Assembly: GCA_025934545.1 (NCBI GenBank)
Contig: JAICXV010000210.1
Coordinates: 1-5,393, forward strand
Reading direction: 5' to 3'
DNA length: 5,393 nucleotides
From: Verrucomicrobiia bacterium
GTDB lineage: Bacteria; Verrucomicrobiota; Verrucomicrobiia; Limisphaerales; Palsa-1400
The notes under the pieces were generated by a model, which saw only the letters and a list, made by a program, of their open reading frames with translations, did not search any database and was not told the origin of the DNA. This document shows, in pieces, positions 5,382 to 5,393 of the stretch (the stretch's first letter is position 1; the number at the start of each line of letters is the position of its first letter). Position numbers and translations under genes: made by a program.

Positions 5382-5393
5382 TCCGGTCCGCGA

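Overview
The window reads as the middle of a bacterial microcompartment (BMC) operon. All real genes are on the + strand and are packed end to end with little or no spacing. In order they are: a PduP/EutE-like CoA-acylating aldehyde dehydrogenase (5' end outside the window), a small four-helix-bundle protein of the 23S rRNA intervening-sequence type, two BMC-P (EutN/CcmL) shell vertex proteins, a class II (zinc) sugar-phosphate aldolase, a beta-carbonic anhydrase very like E. coli Can, and a 424-residue protein with class I aldolase (DeoC/LacD-like) barrel features. A class II aldolase, an acylating aldehyde dehydrogenase and several divergent BMC-P genes together are the hallmark of the Planctomycetes/Verrucomicrobia (PV) microcompartment. 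That compartment splits L-fuculose-1-P or L-rhamnulose-1-P into DHAP and lactaldehyde and oxidises the lactaldehyde inside a shell. The taxonomic call (PVC superphylum, probably Verrucomicrobiota) is an inference from this gene set, from weak Shine-Dalgarno sites and from moderately high GC. No marker gene is present.

Layout: 1-1415 aldehyde dehydrogenase; about 1421-1828 a self-contained unit holding the four-helix-bundle gene between inverted arms built of 7-bp repeats; 1829-2107 and 2104-2406 BMC-P genes joined by ATGA overlaps to each other and to the aldolase at 2403-3452; 3455-4105 carbonic anhydrase; 4107-5381 barrel protein; 12 bases remain after it. No gene-free stretch exceeds about 40 bases. 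No promoter, terminator, tRNA, rRNA or CRISPR array is visible.

How the genes may work together: the aldolase would make a reactive aldehyde, the dehydrogenase would convert it to an acyl-CoA, and the BMC-P pentamers would cap a shell whose BMC-H tiles must lie outside the window. The aldolase carries both an N-terminal module seen in other BMC-associated enzymes and a C-terminal amphipathic helix typical of cargo-encapsulation peptides.

Three things stand out. First, a carbonic anhydrase is embedded in what is otherwise a sugar-aldehyde compartment operon. Second, an unrecognised class I aldolase-like protein with a distinct charged tail sits directly behind it. Third, an IVS-like four-helix-bundle unit has apparently been inserted exactly at the junction between the dehydrogenase and shell genes, with inverted ends that could fold in the operon mRNA.
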